This document shows positions 1-12,397 of a stretch of DNA of 64,000 bases, one piece after another; the stretch's first letter is position 1; every line of letters starts with the position of its first letter. The position numbers were made by a program, and so were the translations under genes. This DNA comes from Ctenosaura bakeri (Eukaryota; Chordata; Lepidosauria; Squamata; Iguanidae): contig CAOLHI010000024.1 in NCBI GenBank assembly GCA_948474755.1, positions 682,001 to 746,000 on the forward strand. The letters are read 5' to 3'. Below the pieces are notes generated by a model. It saw only the letters and a list, made by a program, of their open reading frames with translations. It had not been told where the DNA came from and ran no database searches.

Positions 1-1888
1 AGAGAACATGCTCCCCTAAAATAAACAATTTGGTTCTAAGAACACTAAAAACTCTAGTCTTGTTATACAAAAGCTGTGATAAAAGGACGAAGTCAGGGCA
101 AAGTGATATTGACAGGGCACCTTATTGGATTGGAACTGCCACACCAATCTGAGGGAGGAAAAAAGGGCCTGTTGCACTGCCTTCCATTGTCTAACAGTAC
201 CTCTTACCACAGCACCGACCATATGTACAAGTGCCAGTAGCCATGGCTTCAATTAGACACAGTGAAGACAATGTGTCCGGAAAGCTTGAGATATTTGCTT
301 CAAGGCTTCATTGTATCAGACTAAAGGTTTCTGCAACATGTGGAAAGCCATATACATTTGTCAGCTTAGAAATAAAGGTGGACTTCCATGTGATATTCAT
401 TAATTCAAAGTATACTCCCATATGGACACTCATAATAGAGCAGAATATTCTTCAGGAGGAGAGTGGCCAAATAGCTACAGGGCTGGGGATGGAGTCCTCC
501 AAAACAAAGACATTCTGAAAACCCTTAAAAGAAGAGACTACTATTTTTAGAACATGAATAAAAAAGGGGAAGTTAATCGTACACTCACTAACCACATGCT
601 GAATTAAAAGGTGCTGATTAGTCACCAAAGCCTCTGGTCAGTCACCAAAGCCACCAGCAGCCTGAATGAGTGAATCCACAGGGTTAACACAGTTTTACCT
701 CTTCACTAAAAGCCTAGACTGATGAATGGGGCAAAGCAGAGAGAAAACTTCCGCTACGTCAGTTTGGAAAGCACACCACTACAGCAAATGCTAACTTGCA
801 AAACATTGTTCCTATGTCCATCTAAGGTTCAGACATAATTTCTTCAGGAAAGATGATGTTGCCAAGAAAAAAAAATAACCCTTACCCACTAGTTCTATTG
901 CTAGTATGGAACCCATCTCTCAATCTTTTATGTTCAAAATTTCCAGGTTGCTTTTAATACCCATGGACTTCTGCCACTGTATCCATCTGTGCTGCAGAAA
1001 ATTCTGGAGTACTGGCTAGGCCTTTTGGGCCATACCAATACCCCAAGTAACCACAATAGGGCCAGGAATATACCCTGCACTTCCCTAGAACACACTCTAC
1101 CCTTCCACAAAATTAGAGACTGATGCTAGTATTAGTATGATGCCTTCACATGAGGCTTTTATCTTACATTCAACTTACCTCAAAAAAACTTTGCAAGAGC
1201 GTCTAGTTGTTGTTACTTGCAATCCATAATCTCCCAGGGCCTTCCCAACATCTTTTCAATTTCTTTCCCATAACAGAAGGCAAGTGGGAACAGATGCATA
1301 GTACATTCAGACTGGTAACACTAGGGGCCATTCACCTGTGAACACCCATAGTCTTGCTGTCTTTCAAGGAAGTTTATCTGACATTATTAATATTCCCCTT
1401 GAAGAATTCTGGATAAGCTAGCTATCTCTGACATACAGTTTGAAAAACAACTGCTCTACACAATAACAAGGGAGAGGATGAAGTTTGCCTTCCCAGGATT
1501 TGACTGCAGGCCCATGCCCTCCTACTGCCAAATTTCAGTGGTAAGCAGGGAAAACATATTAAACAGGGTTTTTCCTACTTGCCACTGAAGTTATATAAAG
1601 CAAGCAAAATGCTTGTTTTAAATGTTTTTTCCCTAGTTGAAATTCTGCTGAGTTTTTTGCTAAATTTTGGAGAAATTTGTGGGGAGGGGTTGCAATTTCA
1701 CCAGTCAGAACAGTGTCTCAATTTACAAGATACATTTCATAAAGGAACAGAAATAAAATATTCATGGATTGTAAAAACCTATGCTCCCCCTCCCAGTCTT
1801 ATCTACATGCTTAATTAACTACACAGACAGTTTAAATTTAACTCATCAGTTAAAATTACTTTGATACTCCAAAACAGCTGACAAAACA
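1..1888. other. Non-coding DNA, no gene seen
   Basis: AT-rich sequence in which the open frames are short and look random. I see no splice-flanked conserved exon, no RNA gene and no repeat that I can name. If the CpG-island gene is transcribed toward position 1, this stretch could be intron, which is an inference only. Confidence 0.5.
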
Positions 1889-2090
1889 AGAGCCCTGCTG
1901 GATCAGACCAAAGGCCTATCTAGTCTACTATACTTTTTCCTATGACGGTTGACCAGTTAGCTATAGGATACCCACAAGCAAGACATGAGGGCAAAATCCT
2001 ATTTGTACTGTTGTTTCCCCATATGCAACCTTGGATCCTAGAGATAGCATACAGCCCTCAAAAATAGTAGCTATACTTTCAGGAGCAACA
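1889..2090 (+). repeat. Dispersed repeat with 'ctggatcagaccaaaggcc' core
   Basis: It contains the phrase 'gctggatcagaccaaaggcc' and later 'cacaagcaagacatgaggg'. A second copy at 42262-42445 shares the same order of blocks: 'aagaccaaaggcctatcta', then 'ccacaagcacagtatgag'. The family is common in reptile genomes, but I cannot give its class with confidence. Confidence 0.6.
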
Positions 2091-2535
2091 GGTTAGTTTT
2101 TTTAGTTTTGAAAACTTAACAGACAGCCAGGAAGGGGGAAAGATAACCAGGCCAATTACCTCCTGAGATATCAAAGGTCTCCAATGGGAGAAGATTTCAC
2201 ACAGTGATGGAGGTCTGACATCATCCTTAGCCAGTTCTGGAGAGAAGCAGGCAGTAGATCAAATGGATTAAAAACAAAGAGTGGGTGTCAATCTTCCCAG
2301 CCCCTATGGAAGAACAAACTCCATCTGTCCATGCTAGACATGACAGATCCCTCTGCAGGAGTTCCTGAGGCCAGGTGATTACCGCCCACAGGCTGTCTAC
2401 ACGACAGGCACACTGGCCTTTCATGACACTTCAAAATGAGGCCAGCCAAGAATATTTGTTCACTCTAACTTGGAAATGGACTGAAGCACCGACAACAGAA
2501 GGATGGATGATTAAGGTTGCTGAGCTAGCCCAAGT

Positions 2536-2960
2536 TACTAAACTAACCTGAGTTTTAAAGGATAAGTCAATTGAATTTTTTTTTTTGAAAGACTGGAAAC
2601 CATTTATGGACTTATTGAGCAACAAGAAATCTAACAATGAAAAAAACTGTGGCTATGGACACTAGTAATTCTAGCAGAATTATTTAGTTGGATCTGTGAA
2701 GGTAGAATAATACATTCCTTTTTTATTTTTCTTTCTTTCATTACAGTTTGGCTGGCAAGGGGGTCAGAACTCTTCTATGTTTCATGTTTCTATGTTTCAG
2801 TAGGTTGGCATTTTAAGTTACTTAGTGGCCAATGTTTTAGTTTAGTGTGTTAGTACTATGTTCTAGTTTTAGGGGTTTTTTTTCCTTTCTTTATTTGAAC
2901 ATCTATTTCTTTGACTGCAATTGTAACTGTGAAATTGATTGTTTGTTTGTTGTTTTAAAT
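2536..2960 (+). repeat. L1 3' end, 5'-truncated (copy 1)
   Basis: The first part reads, in one frame, as the C-terminal tip of an L1 ORF2 (a 'KDWKPFMD'-like segment, then a stop). A T-rich 3' untranslated region follows, with 'ctttcattacagtttgg'. It aligns by eye with 10046-10440, so the two are copies of one L1 subfamily. Both lack everything upstream, which is the usual dead-on-arrival L1 state. Confidence 0.6.
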
Positions 2961-3583
2961 CTAATATATAATCTAAAAAAATGCGGCCAGCCAATATGTC
3001 ACATTAGCTTGTATTTTAAAAATGAGACTTTTATTCATTCTGGGACACACATAAGATCTACAGACATGCTTTTTGCTAGAGCACTGTGGATACGTGTTGA
3101 ATCCAAACCAACTGCATTACTTTTTTTGCACAGGTGGGGGAGAAAGGTAGCTTTAAAAAAAAAAAAACCTAAATAAAGCAATGTATATTCTCCCATGATA
3201 TATACTCGCAAAATTAACATTTCCCTCAGACTTTGGGAAACAAAGCATCAGTGTGACAAAACTTTCCCACTAATATTAAGATTCAATAATCCCACAAAAA
3301 AGTTCACCTCCTCCAGCTCACACCAATTTTGTCACATTCAAATAACCTGACACACCTTGTATAATTTTACTTCTTATTAGAATGTTTCAGCATGAACTTT
3401 CAGACTGACTTTTTAAAAAACATTTGTGTTATTCCTCCAATCATTTTCTATCAGCTGTTAACAGACATATGGAATGTGAAGGTTTTTGCTATACATTTAA
3501 AATAATAGCTGCAGCTATAGTTAAAAAAAATACTTTATGAAACATTTTCTTTCTTATAAAGATTGTGAGGAATTTCATCTATT
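2961..3583. other. Non-coding DNA, no gene seen
   Basis: AT-rich, with a short A tract near 3155. I see no exon, RNA gene or nameable repeat. Confidence 0.45.
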
Positions 3584-3716
3584 GAGAGGTGGCAAATTGT
3601 GATCCTCCGAGTGACAGCGGGCTGAAACTCCAACCATTTTTCATTATTGGCTGTGCTGACTAGATCTGATGGGAACAGCAGTCTCTTACCTGGAAGACCA
3701 CAAGTTTCCAACCTGC
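3584..3716. repeat. L2-type 3'-end fragment, old
   Basis: Degraded copy of a very common reptile repeat. The consensus idea is 'ctcccatcat..ggctgtgctg..gatgggag..agtccaacatctggagggc', and here it reads 'ttcattattggctgtgctg', 'ctgatgggaacagcagtct' and 'cctggaagaccacaag'. Related fragments lie at 6515-6660, 8490-8600, 18985-20040 (split) and 23750-23885. Confidence 0.5.
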
Positions 3717-4251
3717 AATTTTTTTAAAAAATTAGAGGCTTTTTTTCTAAAGTGCTCCAGAGGAAGTTTGGAGAATACTCTTTTATAAAATGGAACAAGA
3801 TAGCTGAACTCTTGTACCATTCCAAGCCATTTTCAAATCATTTTCAAAGAGATGCTGAGTAGTTATCCAAACTACCGGTTCAAGGAACAGATATGTATCT
3901 ATCTATGCAGAGATGAGAGGACCTTTTTCAAGGCTCATATTCTCTTGAAAAGGGCTGATGATTCAGTGATCAGATGTTGGATGCAGGTAACGCTAGAACT
4001 AAAAAATGAGCAGAACCACTTCTTCCGCCTTCCCTGTGCCACTTCTTTTCTCCATTTCTTTTTGGCATCCTTTATTTCTCTTTTTTTACACCCCTTTCTT
4101 CTTCATCTCTACTCAACAGGTTGTCAAGAGAAGACAGGCCACCTTTGCCTGAGTTCTGTACTGATTGCTTGCAGAGGCGTTAGGTTGAATGAAAGTATCT
4201 TGCCCTCTCCTACCCTAATTGGACTGCCAAGACAGGAGATAATATCCAACA

Positions 4252-4350
4252 GTGGTTCTTAACCTTTTCTTTACCAGAGGATGCTTTTAAATATCTTTTG
4301 TTGTGACAACAAAACTTAACTTCTTTAAGTTCTTTAGAATTGCTCATCAA
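4252..4350 (+). repeat. hAT-type transposon end, fragment
   Basis: Begins 'cagtggttcttaacctttt', which resembles the terminal inverted repeat of SPIN/Charlie-like hAT elements ('cagtggttctcaacct' type). The match decays within about 100 bp and no second terminus is visible, so this is a remnant at best. Confidence 0.35.
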
Positions 4351-4691
4351 GGGTCTTCAAACTGGGAATGCTCAGTTCCCTGAGAGGCACTGGAGGGGTA
4401 GAGAAGCCTTTTCTCCTGCTCTTTCCCACCAGTTTAAGGCTGGAGTTGATCAAACAGCAATGCACAGGCCCAGCCAGCCAACCAGCATTTGTCCTTCTTT
4501 CTCTCTTTCTCCCCTTCCCTCTTTTCCAGCCATCCAGTCTGTCAGAAAGGCCCAAGCACCCCCACTTTTTTTTATCTTCTTCACTAGGAGAAGAGACCAA
4601 AATGAGAAAAGAAGAGACAGAGGGAAAAGGCAAGGGGGGGTTGAAGCAATCCCTCTATAAAATACCCCAAGCACACCTCCTCATTTTCATT

Positions 4692-4882
4692 CGTAAGTAT
4701 ACCTCTCATGCAGTTTTCTTGGCAAGATTTGTCCAGAAGGGGTTTGCCTTTGCCTTCCTCTTAGGCTGAGAGAGTGTGGCTTGACTGAGGTCAACGAATG
4801 AGTTTCCACAGCTGAGCAGCAATGCCAACACTGGTCTTCCAGAATCCCAGGTCACCCTTCAAACTACTACACCATGCTGGCT
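4692..4882 (-). repeat. tRNA-derived lizard SINE (minus)
   Basis: On the minus strand it reads from 'agccagcatggtgtagtag' (A-box region) through the 'ggctgagagagtg' and 'gaaggcaaaggcaaacc' body toward the tail. It is the same family as the plus-strand copies at 7296-7477, 16255-16503 and 50225-50412 and the minus copy at 40277-40512. Pol III-type internal promoter boxes are present but degraded. Confidence 0.75.
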
Positions 4883-4939
4883 CTTAACTTAAACCAGTAA
4901 GTATTATGTTAGCAAATGTTTGCTGCAACTGGTTACAGG

Positions 4940-5170
4940 GAACATATAAAAGCAGTAATAGCAATAGCAGTTACATTTCCATGCCACTTATCAATGCAAA
5001 GCATTCTCTGAGTGATTACAATGATTTAGCTAATTGCCCCCAACAAGCTGGGTACTCATTTTACCAACCTATAGAAGGGTGGAAGACTGAATCAACCTGG
5101 AGCCCTGCAGGATCAAACTCACAACGTTGTGGCTGCAGTACTGCCATTTAACCACTCTGCCACCAGGGCT
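4940..5170 (-). repeat. tRNA-derived squamate SINE, second family (minus)
   Basis: On the minus strand the head is 'gagccctggtggcagagtgg' (A box). A B-box-like 'gagtttgatcc' follows, then a body containing 'gcccccaacaagctggg' in plus orientation, and a 'gctattgctattactg' tail. The layout matches an abundant squamate SINE of snakes and lizards. Head and tail are both recognisable. Confidence 0.75.
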
Positions 5171-5564
5171 CATCCCCTGCTGCAACAGGTGGCTCATTTC
5201 TGGGCACAATTCAATCTGCTTGTTATGACCTATAAACCCCTAGATTGCTTAGGTCCAGCTACTTACCAGATCATATTCCACCCCCTCCCCCACCATGAGA
5301 CTGATCTTACCCTGAGATCATGAGGAGAGACCCTTCATTCAGTCCCAGCACTTTCACAGGCATGGGTGTTGACGACATAAGACGGGGACATTTCAGTGGT
5401 TGACTCTAAGCTCTGGAGCTCCCTCCTTAGGGAAGCTAGAATAGCTACCTCCTTGCTGTCCTGTCAACAGATAGGCAAGTACTATTTTATTCCAAAAGTT
5501 TTTTAAGGACTGATGGTTTAAAATGAAAGAGGTTTGAGAAAAGGTGCTGTTTTTAACCGCTTTT

Positions 5565-5735
5565 TCTCATTTTAAATGTAGGATTTCAATTTCAATTGTT
5601 TTATTGTTGTTAATTGTGTGATTCTATTTCTATTTTGATTTTCTGTATGTTTATTGTAATCATTCTGACTTGTAAGCTGTCTTGAGTTCCATTAACAGGA
5701 CATTAAAAAGATAAGAACAACAAGGATCAGAATTG
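5565..5735 (+). repeat. LINE-type 3' tail
   Basis: Reads 'ttttattgttgttaattg', then 'cttgtaagctgtcttgagt' and 'cattaaaaagataag'. This is the reptile LINE/SINE tail that in consensus ends in a short A/T microsatellite. A related tail is at 54225-54385. Confidence 0.5.
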
Positions 5736-7295
5736 GACAAGTTATTTTTTAAAACCACCCATAATGATCACACCAGCTAGGGGACCCTGGGACTTACAGT
5801 CCAGGCATCTTTTCCAAGCTTATTCAGAAAAATGAGGTCTCAATATCCAAGGAGGGAGTTAATCTGGGAAAAGAACAGCATACTCGCAGAAAGACAATTC
5901 TCTCAGTTACTTTTTTCTGTCAGATTGTTCAAGACAGCTGGTCGCAGCTGTGCTGGTCATCATATAGCAGAGCTTATAGGGTATCAGGTGAAGTATGCCT
6001 CCTTTCCATTTATTTAATCTGCAGTCTTGGGGTATGTGAGCAGGAATACTGGTGAGGGCACATACAGAAAGAAGATAAAAGCAATCTTTAAAAAAGTTTC
6101 CATGGAGATAGAGAAGATCTTTGTCTCCTCTCCTCTCCCTCTTCTCATCTCCACTGCCCTCACAATTTGTTTTAATACTTCTTATTCTGTGTGTTTCTTC
6201 CTTTTTTTGAAACTATAGCATTGTAATTAATTTCAGTGTCTTCACAGTTGTAATTATACCTTTGCTTTGTCACTGGAATTACTGGGAGCTTCAGAGAAAC
6301 TCTTCTCAGAAGATTGCACTTGTCATTACTATACAAACAAAATGGGAAAAACAGAAGAAGCTCTGTGATTTGGACTGCTGTTTTGCCCATGATGCCTATT
6401 TCTTTTAATTCTAGTGAACTGTGAAAACTATGAGGCAACTGAGATGCCGATTTCTCCATTTCTACTTCCAATGACACCCAAGTTTAGGCCAGCGGGGAAT
6501 CTAGAATGCATTCTAGGAATGGAGAATGTGTGATCCTTCAAAAGCATTAAGACTGCTACTCCCATTTTTCTTCATCATTGGCTGTGCTTGCTACCACTAA
6601 CTGGAGTTAACAGTCTAACATCTGGAGGGGAACATGTTCTCTATCTATGTTTTGGGAACTGCAACAAGTAGTATTACCTTGACTTTCTCCATTTCAGATT
6701 TGGAAAAACAATTTCTCTTGTTTCTCTTGAGAAACAGTGTGAAGAGAATATAAAGCCAAAACTGGACTGAATTAGTCATATTTACATTCCCTGAAATCGA
6801 TGTGAAAAGTTACACTGGCTAATTTAAATCCCACTGATTCCAGTGGGTTCTAAACATAGCTAACTTAGGCTGGTTCTGGCCCATTATTTTGTCATATCCA
6901 CCTGCTATTACTGTTTACCACAGAGGTCTATGCTTAAAATATTAGACAAGGGAAAAGGCCACTAGGCCTCAAATATATCAGAAACAGCACTTATATAAGT
7001 ATAAGGAATAAGGCCACCACAAAATACCAAACCTGTAATGAAAGACCATAGCACCTAGTGCTGCCAGACAATCCAGTGAGGACTAAATGTGCTTGCAGAG
7101 TGCTAACCAAATGCGGGGTTTTAAAAACATGGAAAAATTGGTGAGAATAATAAATGCTGATGGACTAGAACCCTAAACAGAACCACTTCACAATGCAACA
7201 TTTTGGTACAGGTTCCACAAATTACTTTCCATTTTACCCAATGACTAGAAAGTCATTACCAAGAGTCACTATTAAAACTATTCACTCCTGTTTTA
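5736..7295. other. Mostly unique non-coding DNA
   Basis: No exon or RNA gene seen. A faint L2-type 3' fragment lies at 6515-6660 ('tactcccatttttcttcatc', 'ctaacatctggagggg'). Confidence 0.45.
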
Positions 7296-7477
7296 ATGTG
7301 GTGTAGTGGTTGAGTGCTGCACTAAAGACCGATCTTGGAAATCCACTGGGTGACCTTGGGCAAGCTATAATCATTCAGCTTTGGAGGAAGGCAATAGCAA
7401 ACCTCCTATGAATGAATTTTTCCCAGAAGATTCTATGACAGGGTAACCACAAGTCAGAGACAACTTGTATACATACA
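7296..7477 (+). repeat. tRNA-derived lizard SINE
   Basis: Head 'tgtggtgtagtggttgagtg' (A box), then 'ccactgggtgaccttgggc', 'gaggaaggcaatagcaaacc' and the 3' phrase 'accacaagtcagagacaac'. The B-box segment is poorly preserved. It is the same family as the copies at 16255, 40277 and 50225. Confidence 0.8.
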
Positions 7478-7799
7478 AGAAAAACAAATTCCTGTTTTAT
7501 CCCTTCCATCTACTTAAATTCTGTAATATTTTCATTTCTCAGACTGTGAACATTTATGGCTCTACCAGGCAAACAAAAGGAACAGTAATTTCCTATCTTA
7601 TATTAAAAACACTGTTTTGTCCAGTAACTACTAGCCCTGGGTTTGGTAAAATGTTCTGAGTATGTATTACAGTCTAATCATGTGCATGTTTAGCAGAATT
7701 ATGATAACAGTTAAAATCTCCCAGTCAGTATGGCCACTCTTTGGACAACAACTCCCAGAATCTCTACTGGGGGAAATCTGTGATTTTGATGTTTACTTT

Positions 7800-7880
7800 G
7801 AAGTTAAGTCCCACTTTATTTTAATGGATCTTATAAATAAACATGCACAGGACTACACTGTTAACTTTCAAGTAATCGAT
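7800..7880 (+). repeat. Fossil repeat with self-complementary 'aagtccca..tttaatgg' core
   Basis: 'gttaagtcccactttatttt' followed by 'aacatgcacaggactacact' matches a very widespread reptile fossil repeat (consensus idea: taagtcccattgatttcaatgggactta..catgcataggattgcact). Other pieces are at 33485-33560, 40550-40690 (inverted), 46546-46660 and 47385-47450. Confidence 0.45.
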
Positions 7881-8321
7881 GGTGCTTAACTTTATGTGGG
7901 CAAAGAGGGGGAAATCTGTCTCAGGGAAGACACAGTTCTGCAGTACAAAAGACAAGTGAGATGCACAGCCAAAAGTTTCAGTTTTTGTTCCTAGGTTGTA
8001 TGGGTGCTCTTTCTCACTGTAAATCAATATGTTCTGGTTGTTATAGCAACCAGCGGTATGCAGGCTTGTGCACGAAGCATATGTATTTCATGATAGACCA
8101 CCCTGGTATAAATCAACAATGCTGTCTATATACTGTCAATGGTATAAATTGGTCATTTTTAAGAACTTCCTGGTCTGAAAATGTGAAGGGATTCTTTGTA
8201 AAGAGACCATAAATGACTTAAAGAAAGAAGATGCAGGGAGACATGTCCCCTTCCAATTTCAACTGGAAAGAACATCCTGATGTTAACAGTTGCTTGTCAG
8301 TGGAACAGAAGAGCTCGGAGG

Positions 8322-8465
8322 ACAGCAGATCTACTTTAATGGAGGTTTTTAAGCAGAGGTTGGAGGATCACCATGGAGGAAAGCTTTAGCTCTGGGTTCC
8401 TGCACTGGCATGGGATTAACTTAGATGGCACTTCAGATCTCTTCCAACTTTCTGATTCCCCGAGT
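8322..8465 (+). repeat. CR1 LINE 3' end
   Basis: Contains 'ggaggtttttaagcagaggt', 'gttcctgcactggcatggg' and 'cagatctcttccaactttct', the classic order of the CR1 3' untranslated end ('..ttaagcagaggctggat..tggggtctcttccaactctatgattc'). Only about 140 bp remain, as is usual for CR1. Confidence 0.75.
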
Positions 8466-8693
8466 CTCCTATCAGATTCAGGAGAGAAAAGCAGCTTGAA
8501 GAATACAACTCCAAGAATCTCCCAGCCAGAATGGCCAACCCTGATTTAGCGATTCTAAAAGCTGTAGTCTGAAAAATAACTTTCCAAACTCTGGGGACAA
8601 CATATTCCATCATAGCTTAAGATAGCCTGCTGCTATCCAGGAATGATGAGAGTTACCATCCAATATCTGGGTACCAGAGGCTGGGGGCGGGAT

Positions 8694-8726
8694 CTCTCTC
8701 TCTCTCTTTCTCTCTTTTTTTTTTTA
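8694..8726. repeat. CT/T simple repeat
   Basis: Run of 'tctctctctctctt' units followed by a T tract. Confidence 0.9.
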
Positions 8727-9504
8727 AGAAATCTGTCTCTGTCTCAGAGTTTTTGCTCTGGACAAAATTTGTTAAAATACCAAGATTCGGATCAGTCAGT
8801 CTCACCTCACCACTGCCCTAGGTTCATACTTCTTAGCTTCTCTTCTGACCTAATGACAATTATCACAAAGAAACAAGTACACCAAAGTGACACTGGACAA
8901 ATATTTTACTTGTTATGGCCATCATACGAGTGTCTTCTGGTAAGCGGCTGATGCAAAGCAAGTGGCTCAAGCGCTTTTCACTCAAGGAACTATGAGCATG
9001 AAATATGGCTTAGCCTCAATCCACGATGGCCATAACATGTCAACCAGCCCAATTAGGAGCCTGAATATAGTGAGAATGGTTAAGACCAATGACAAAGAAG
9101 TGGGGCAAACTATCTTAGGAAGGAGCAAGGAAGGCTTTAAAAGATGGATTAAACTGCCTATGCATGAGACTTATGACAAATAGCACAGACAGCAATGCAC
9201 AGGGAAAGGATCAGTTCTCAAAAGTGGAAGCAGTAATGTTTACAGTACATTTGACAAGAAAAAAAATATGAGAGAAGAGACATTGGTCTGTAAAGACAGA
9301 GGCAGAGGAACTCATCTTTCCTTCACTATTTTGCAGAGATAGCAGAAACAAGCTGGGAAGATGAAGGCAAACTAGCAATAACAAGCAAAAGCAAAGATGA
9401 CTGGCAATTTTTAAAATTATAATTCCTATTCCTACTGCTATTATTACTATTGTCTCACAAAGTTTCTTTAGAATGAATGAATTACAAAATTCCCGTGGGC
9501 ATCT

Positions 9505-9640
9505 AATTTCCATTTTACAGATGGGACTGAGGCCAAGGAAAATTCATGAAAGACCATCTACCTAGCTTTAGGGCTAAACAGGGTTCTGAACTCCAGACAA
9601 CAAAGGTCAAATTATGGCATTCTATCCAATGAATCACTTT
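9505..9640 (+). repeat. MIR/CORE-SINE-like fragment
   Basis: 'ccattttacagatgggact' followed by 'gaggccaagga', 'ctagctttagggc' and 'ggttctgaactccagac' follows the order of a CORE-SINE/MIR body (acagatgaggaaactgaggc..cagctagtaagtgg..gatttgaacc). It is diverged, and the call rests on motif order. Confidence 0.5.
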
Positions 9641-10045
9641 AATTTGGAAAGAGTTGGATTGTGAAATAATGCCTCCCCTCCCCCCGCCAGTAGAGAATCT
9701 AGAAAGTAAAAATGAGTGATGGAGCTTCAAACATGATGAGAAACTCTGTGATTGCAACTGCAGGGCAATGGAGATGTGGGCTGGGGAATGAACTGAAGCT
9801 ATGCAGTCTCAAGAAAGCTCCACTTGTAACATCCAGATGACCATCTGCTTAGCAACACAGGTTGCCATAAATACAGAGCACAGTCCCTGCTTCTTTTATG
9901 GTACACAGCACTTCCCCATATGAGATTACTCAAGCATTTGAGAAACCTCAGACGTCAAACTCATGCACTTTCATTTCATGACAAAAATCAATCCTGGACC
10001 CATTCTGTTTTATTGGGGAAAAATGAGAGCAGAATTTTGAAGGAA

Positions 10046-10440
10046 CAAAACACAACTGGTTTTAAAGGATAAGCCAACCAAAGATTTTTTGAAAGACTGG
10101 AAACTGTTTATGGATATATTGAGGAATAACAAATCTAACAATATAATAATCTGTGGCTATGGTTATTAGTCATTCCTATGGGATTGTTTGATTGGCTCTG
10201 TAATGGTGGAATAAAATCCTTTCTTTCCTTTTTTTCTCTTTCATTACAGTTTGGTGGGGAGAGTCAACGCTCTTTTGTTTATTAGCAAGTTAATGTTTAG
10301 TGCTTAGTTGATTAGTGTTCAGTATTTCAGTTCGGTGTTTTAGCACCGTGTTTTAGTTTTAGTTTATATTAAAAAGGTTAGGTTGTGTTGTGTTTAGTTT
10401 TTGTAAACGCTATTATATCTAATTTGAGCCACAGCTTTGC
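10046..10440 (+). repeat. L1 3' end, 5'-truncated (copy 2)
   Basis: Aligns by eye with 2536-2960: 'aaaggataagccaacc', 'gaaagactggaaactgttta', 'ctgtggctatggttatta', 'ctctttcattacagtttgg'. The ORF2 C-terminal frame is interrupted. The copy extends a little further into the 3' UTR. Confidence 0.6.
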
Positions 10441-11818
10441 TAAGCTCGGCTCTGGAACTGATTTTCAGTACTAGGGATTAGTTTCAAAACATGTAAGCTA
10501 GGAAGAAGAATGCTCCTAAATATATACAGAGTGACACACTACCAGCATCAAATCCATCAGGGAATAAGAGAACTTGAGATTTTAGACTGAGGAGCAGCAG
10601 GCAGATGGGATCTCTTTTAGATCCTAGGACCTCTTTTACTTTCCAACATAAGATTTACCAGGTTAAATCTATGGCAATTAAAAAAAATCCAACAGATACT
10701 TCAAAGAAATAAATTAAATTATATGTTTCCCTGCCCCCCCAGGTTCAAGACAAAGGTTGAAAGCAATGCACAAAATCTTAATGCATCTTGCATTATACTG
10801 AGTATATTCCATATACTCAGCTCTGTTTTCCCCCACCCTCCATAAATAGATCATCAGGCTTGAGAACTTCCATCTCTTGTAGCAGATTAGCTACAACTGG
10901 AAGATTATGTGAGAAACCACAGCCCTGCAAATCATGCCACTGGCTAACACCTGTTTCCCTAGTTAAACAGTGTTTACAAGGGCAGTGTCCCTCTCCAGCC
11001 TACTTCACTGTCTCCTGCTGTTCCACTGGAAATGGGCCATCAGGTCTGAGCTTGTCTAACAACTAGGAAGACATTTCTCAGTTCTGAGAAGGAAGGCCAC
11101 CCTTGCATCACACAATGACTAACCACACTTTCAAACTGGTTTCTGCTTCAGAAACACTGCTCCAACTATACTGAGTGGACTGTACTGAAGTTATTAAGAA
11201 AAAGAGAGCCTCCAAAGAGGCACCCAAATTGGCCGTGACTTCTCAGCCCAACCACAAGGACCTTTCTTCCCCGTGCTGGCAACTTCCAGAGTGGGTACCA
11301 CTCATCTTAATTTTGCTTCCTATCCATCACACAGCAGTGACAGCTCGAACAAGCCTCACAGGTGAACATGCAGAATCCTACTTTCTCCCCACCTATGCTT
11401 CAGGTAGGAACAGGCTGCCAAGTAATACAGCTACCCACTCTGGAGGCCTGCTTCTTTTTGAGCAATAGAGGGGGTAGCAATGAAGAAAAACACACATATA
11501 CACCTGCATCACTCACACACTATACAGCTAACCTGGCTGCTCTTTTCACCTTCCCCTGTCAGGCCGGCCCAGAAGATTCACCAGGGCTAAGACTCCAATG
11601 AGCCTCCAGAAGCTGCTTCTCCCTCCTTCCCTTGTACCCCTCTCCAAGAATACCTGTTGAAACCAGACGGGAAAGACGACTAGGAAGTGCAGAGATAATT
11701 AATAGGGTTCCTCCATATTCAGTCAGTGGTGGTGGTGGTGGCCTTCCAACGCTCATTCACAGATCCCACTCAGACAGGCTGACTGGCAGCCTGACTGTAC
11801 CTTGCACATTTATTGCTA
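10441..11818. other. Unique DNA left of the CpG island
   Basis: Moderate GC. I see no exon that I can support and no named repeat. If the island drives a minus-strand gene, this is the start of its first intron (inference). Confidence 0.4.
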
Positions 11819-12183
11819 TTAATACCCAGGAGAGGAGGAGGAGCAGCGGCAGCAATTGGGGGAGGCTGTTTTGCGGTGGGGGAAGGGGGTGCTCACCAGA
11901 GGCTGGCACAGTATTTTGAGAATGGAGAGGACCGGGCAGGGAGGAGGGGTTGGCCCGCGGCTCGGCTTGGCACTGCCCCGATCATGAATCCATCTGCCCA
12001 GAGCCCCCTCCCGGCTCACCCCAACCCCCTCCGCCAGGGCGTCCATTCTCACCGTGTGGGCGGCGCTGCTGGGCTTCAGCGGCGGCAAAGCGATGGGGGA
12101 CGGCGGTCCGGTCCCCGCGCCCGTCCGGGAGGCCCCTCCGGCCCCGATCCCCGGGGAAGGCTGGAACGGGCGAACGCTCTCAC

Positions 12184-12397
12184 CTCCTCCCCGGCTGCCT
12201 GCGGAGGAAGGGAGAAGAGAGCGGCTGAGCGCGACGGAGGGGAGCCAGGCAGGGTCTAGGAGGCTTCGGTTGCCCGGCAGGAGAAAGTGGTTGAGGAAAT
12301 GGAAGAGGGAGCCGAAGGAGCCCCCTCCCCAGCGCCCCTCGGCTTCCTTTTCCTCCTCCATCTCCGGCTGCCATCGCAAGACGGTCTGCGGGATCAT
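12184..12397 (-). other. Alternative minus-strand first exon candidate
   Basis: A minus-strand donor 'gaggag|gtgagag' (intron starts at 12183) terminates a GC-rich segment that is open from an ATG at 12397. The encoded sequence starts with an acidic 'MEEEKEAEG'-like stretch (from an internal ATG near 12361), then becomes hydrophobic and Ser/Leu-rich. I do not recognise it. A further donor-like site at 11896-11892 ('ctctg|gtgagc') could end a longer form. Whether this is coding, 5' UTR or chance is undecided. Confidence 0.25.

Noticed and set aside
16..252. 78-codon minus-strand frame at the left edge
   Set aside because: Hydrophobic composition looked exon-like at first, but there are no convincing splice sites and no recognisable family.
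3852..4262. 136-codon plus-strand frame
   Set aside because: No recognisable motif, Ser/Phe/Leu-rich from T/C-rich DNA, no splice context, and the start of a hAT-like fragment falls at its end.
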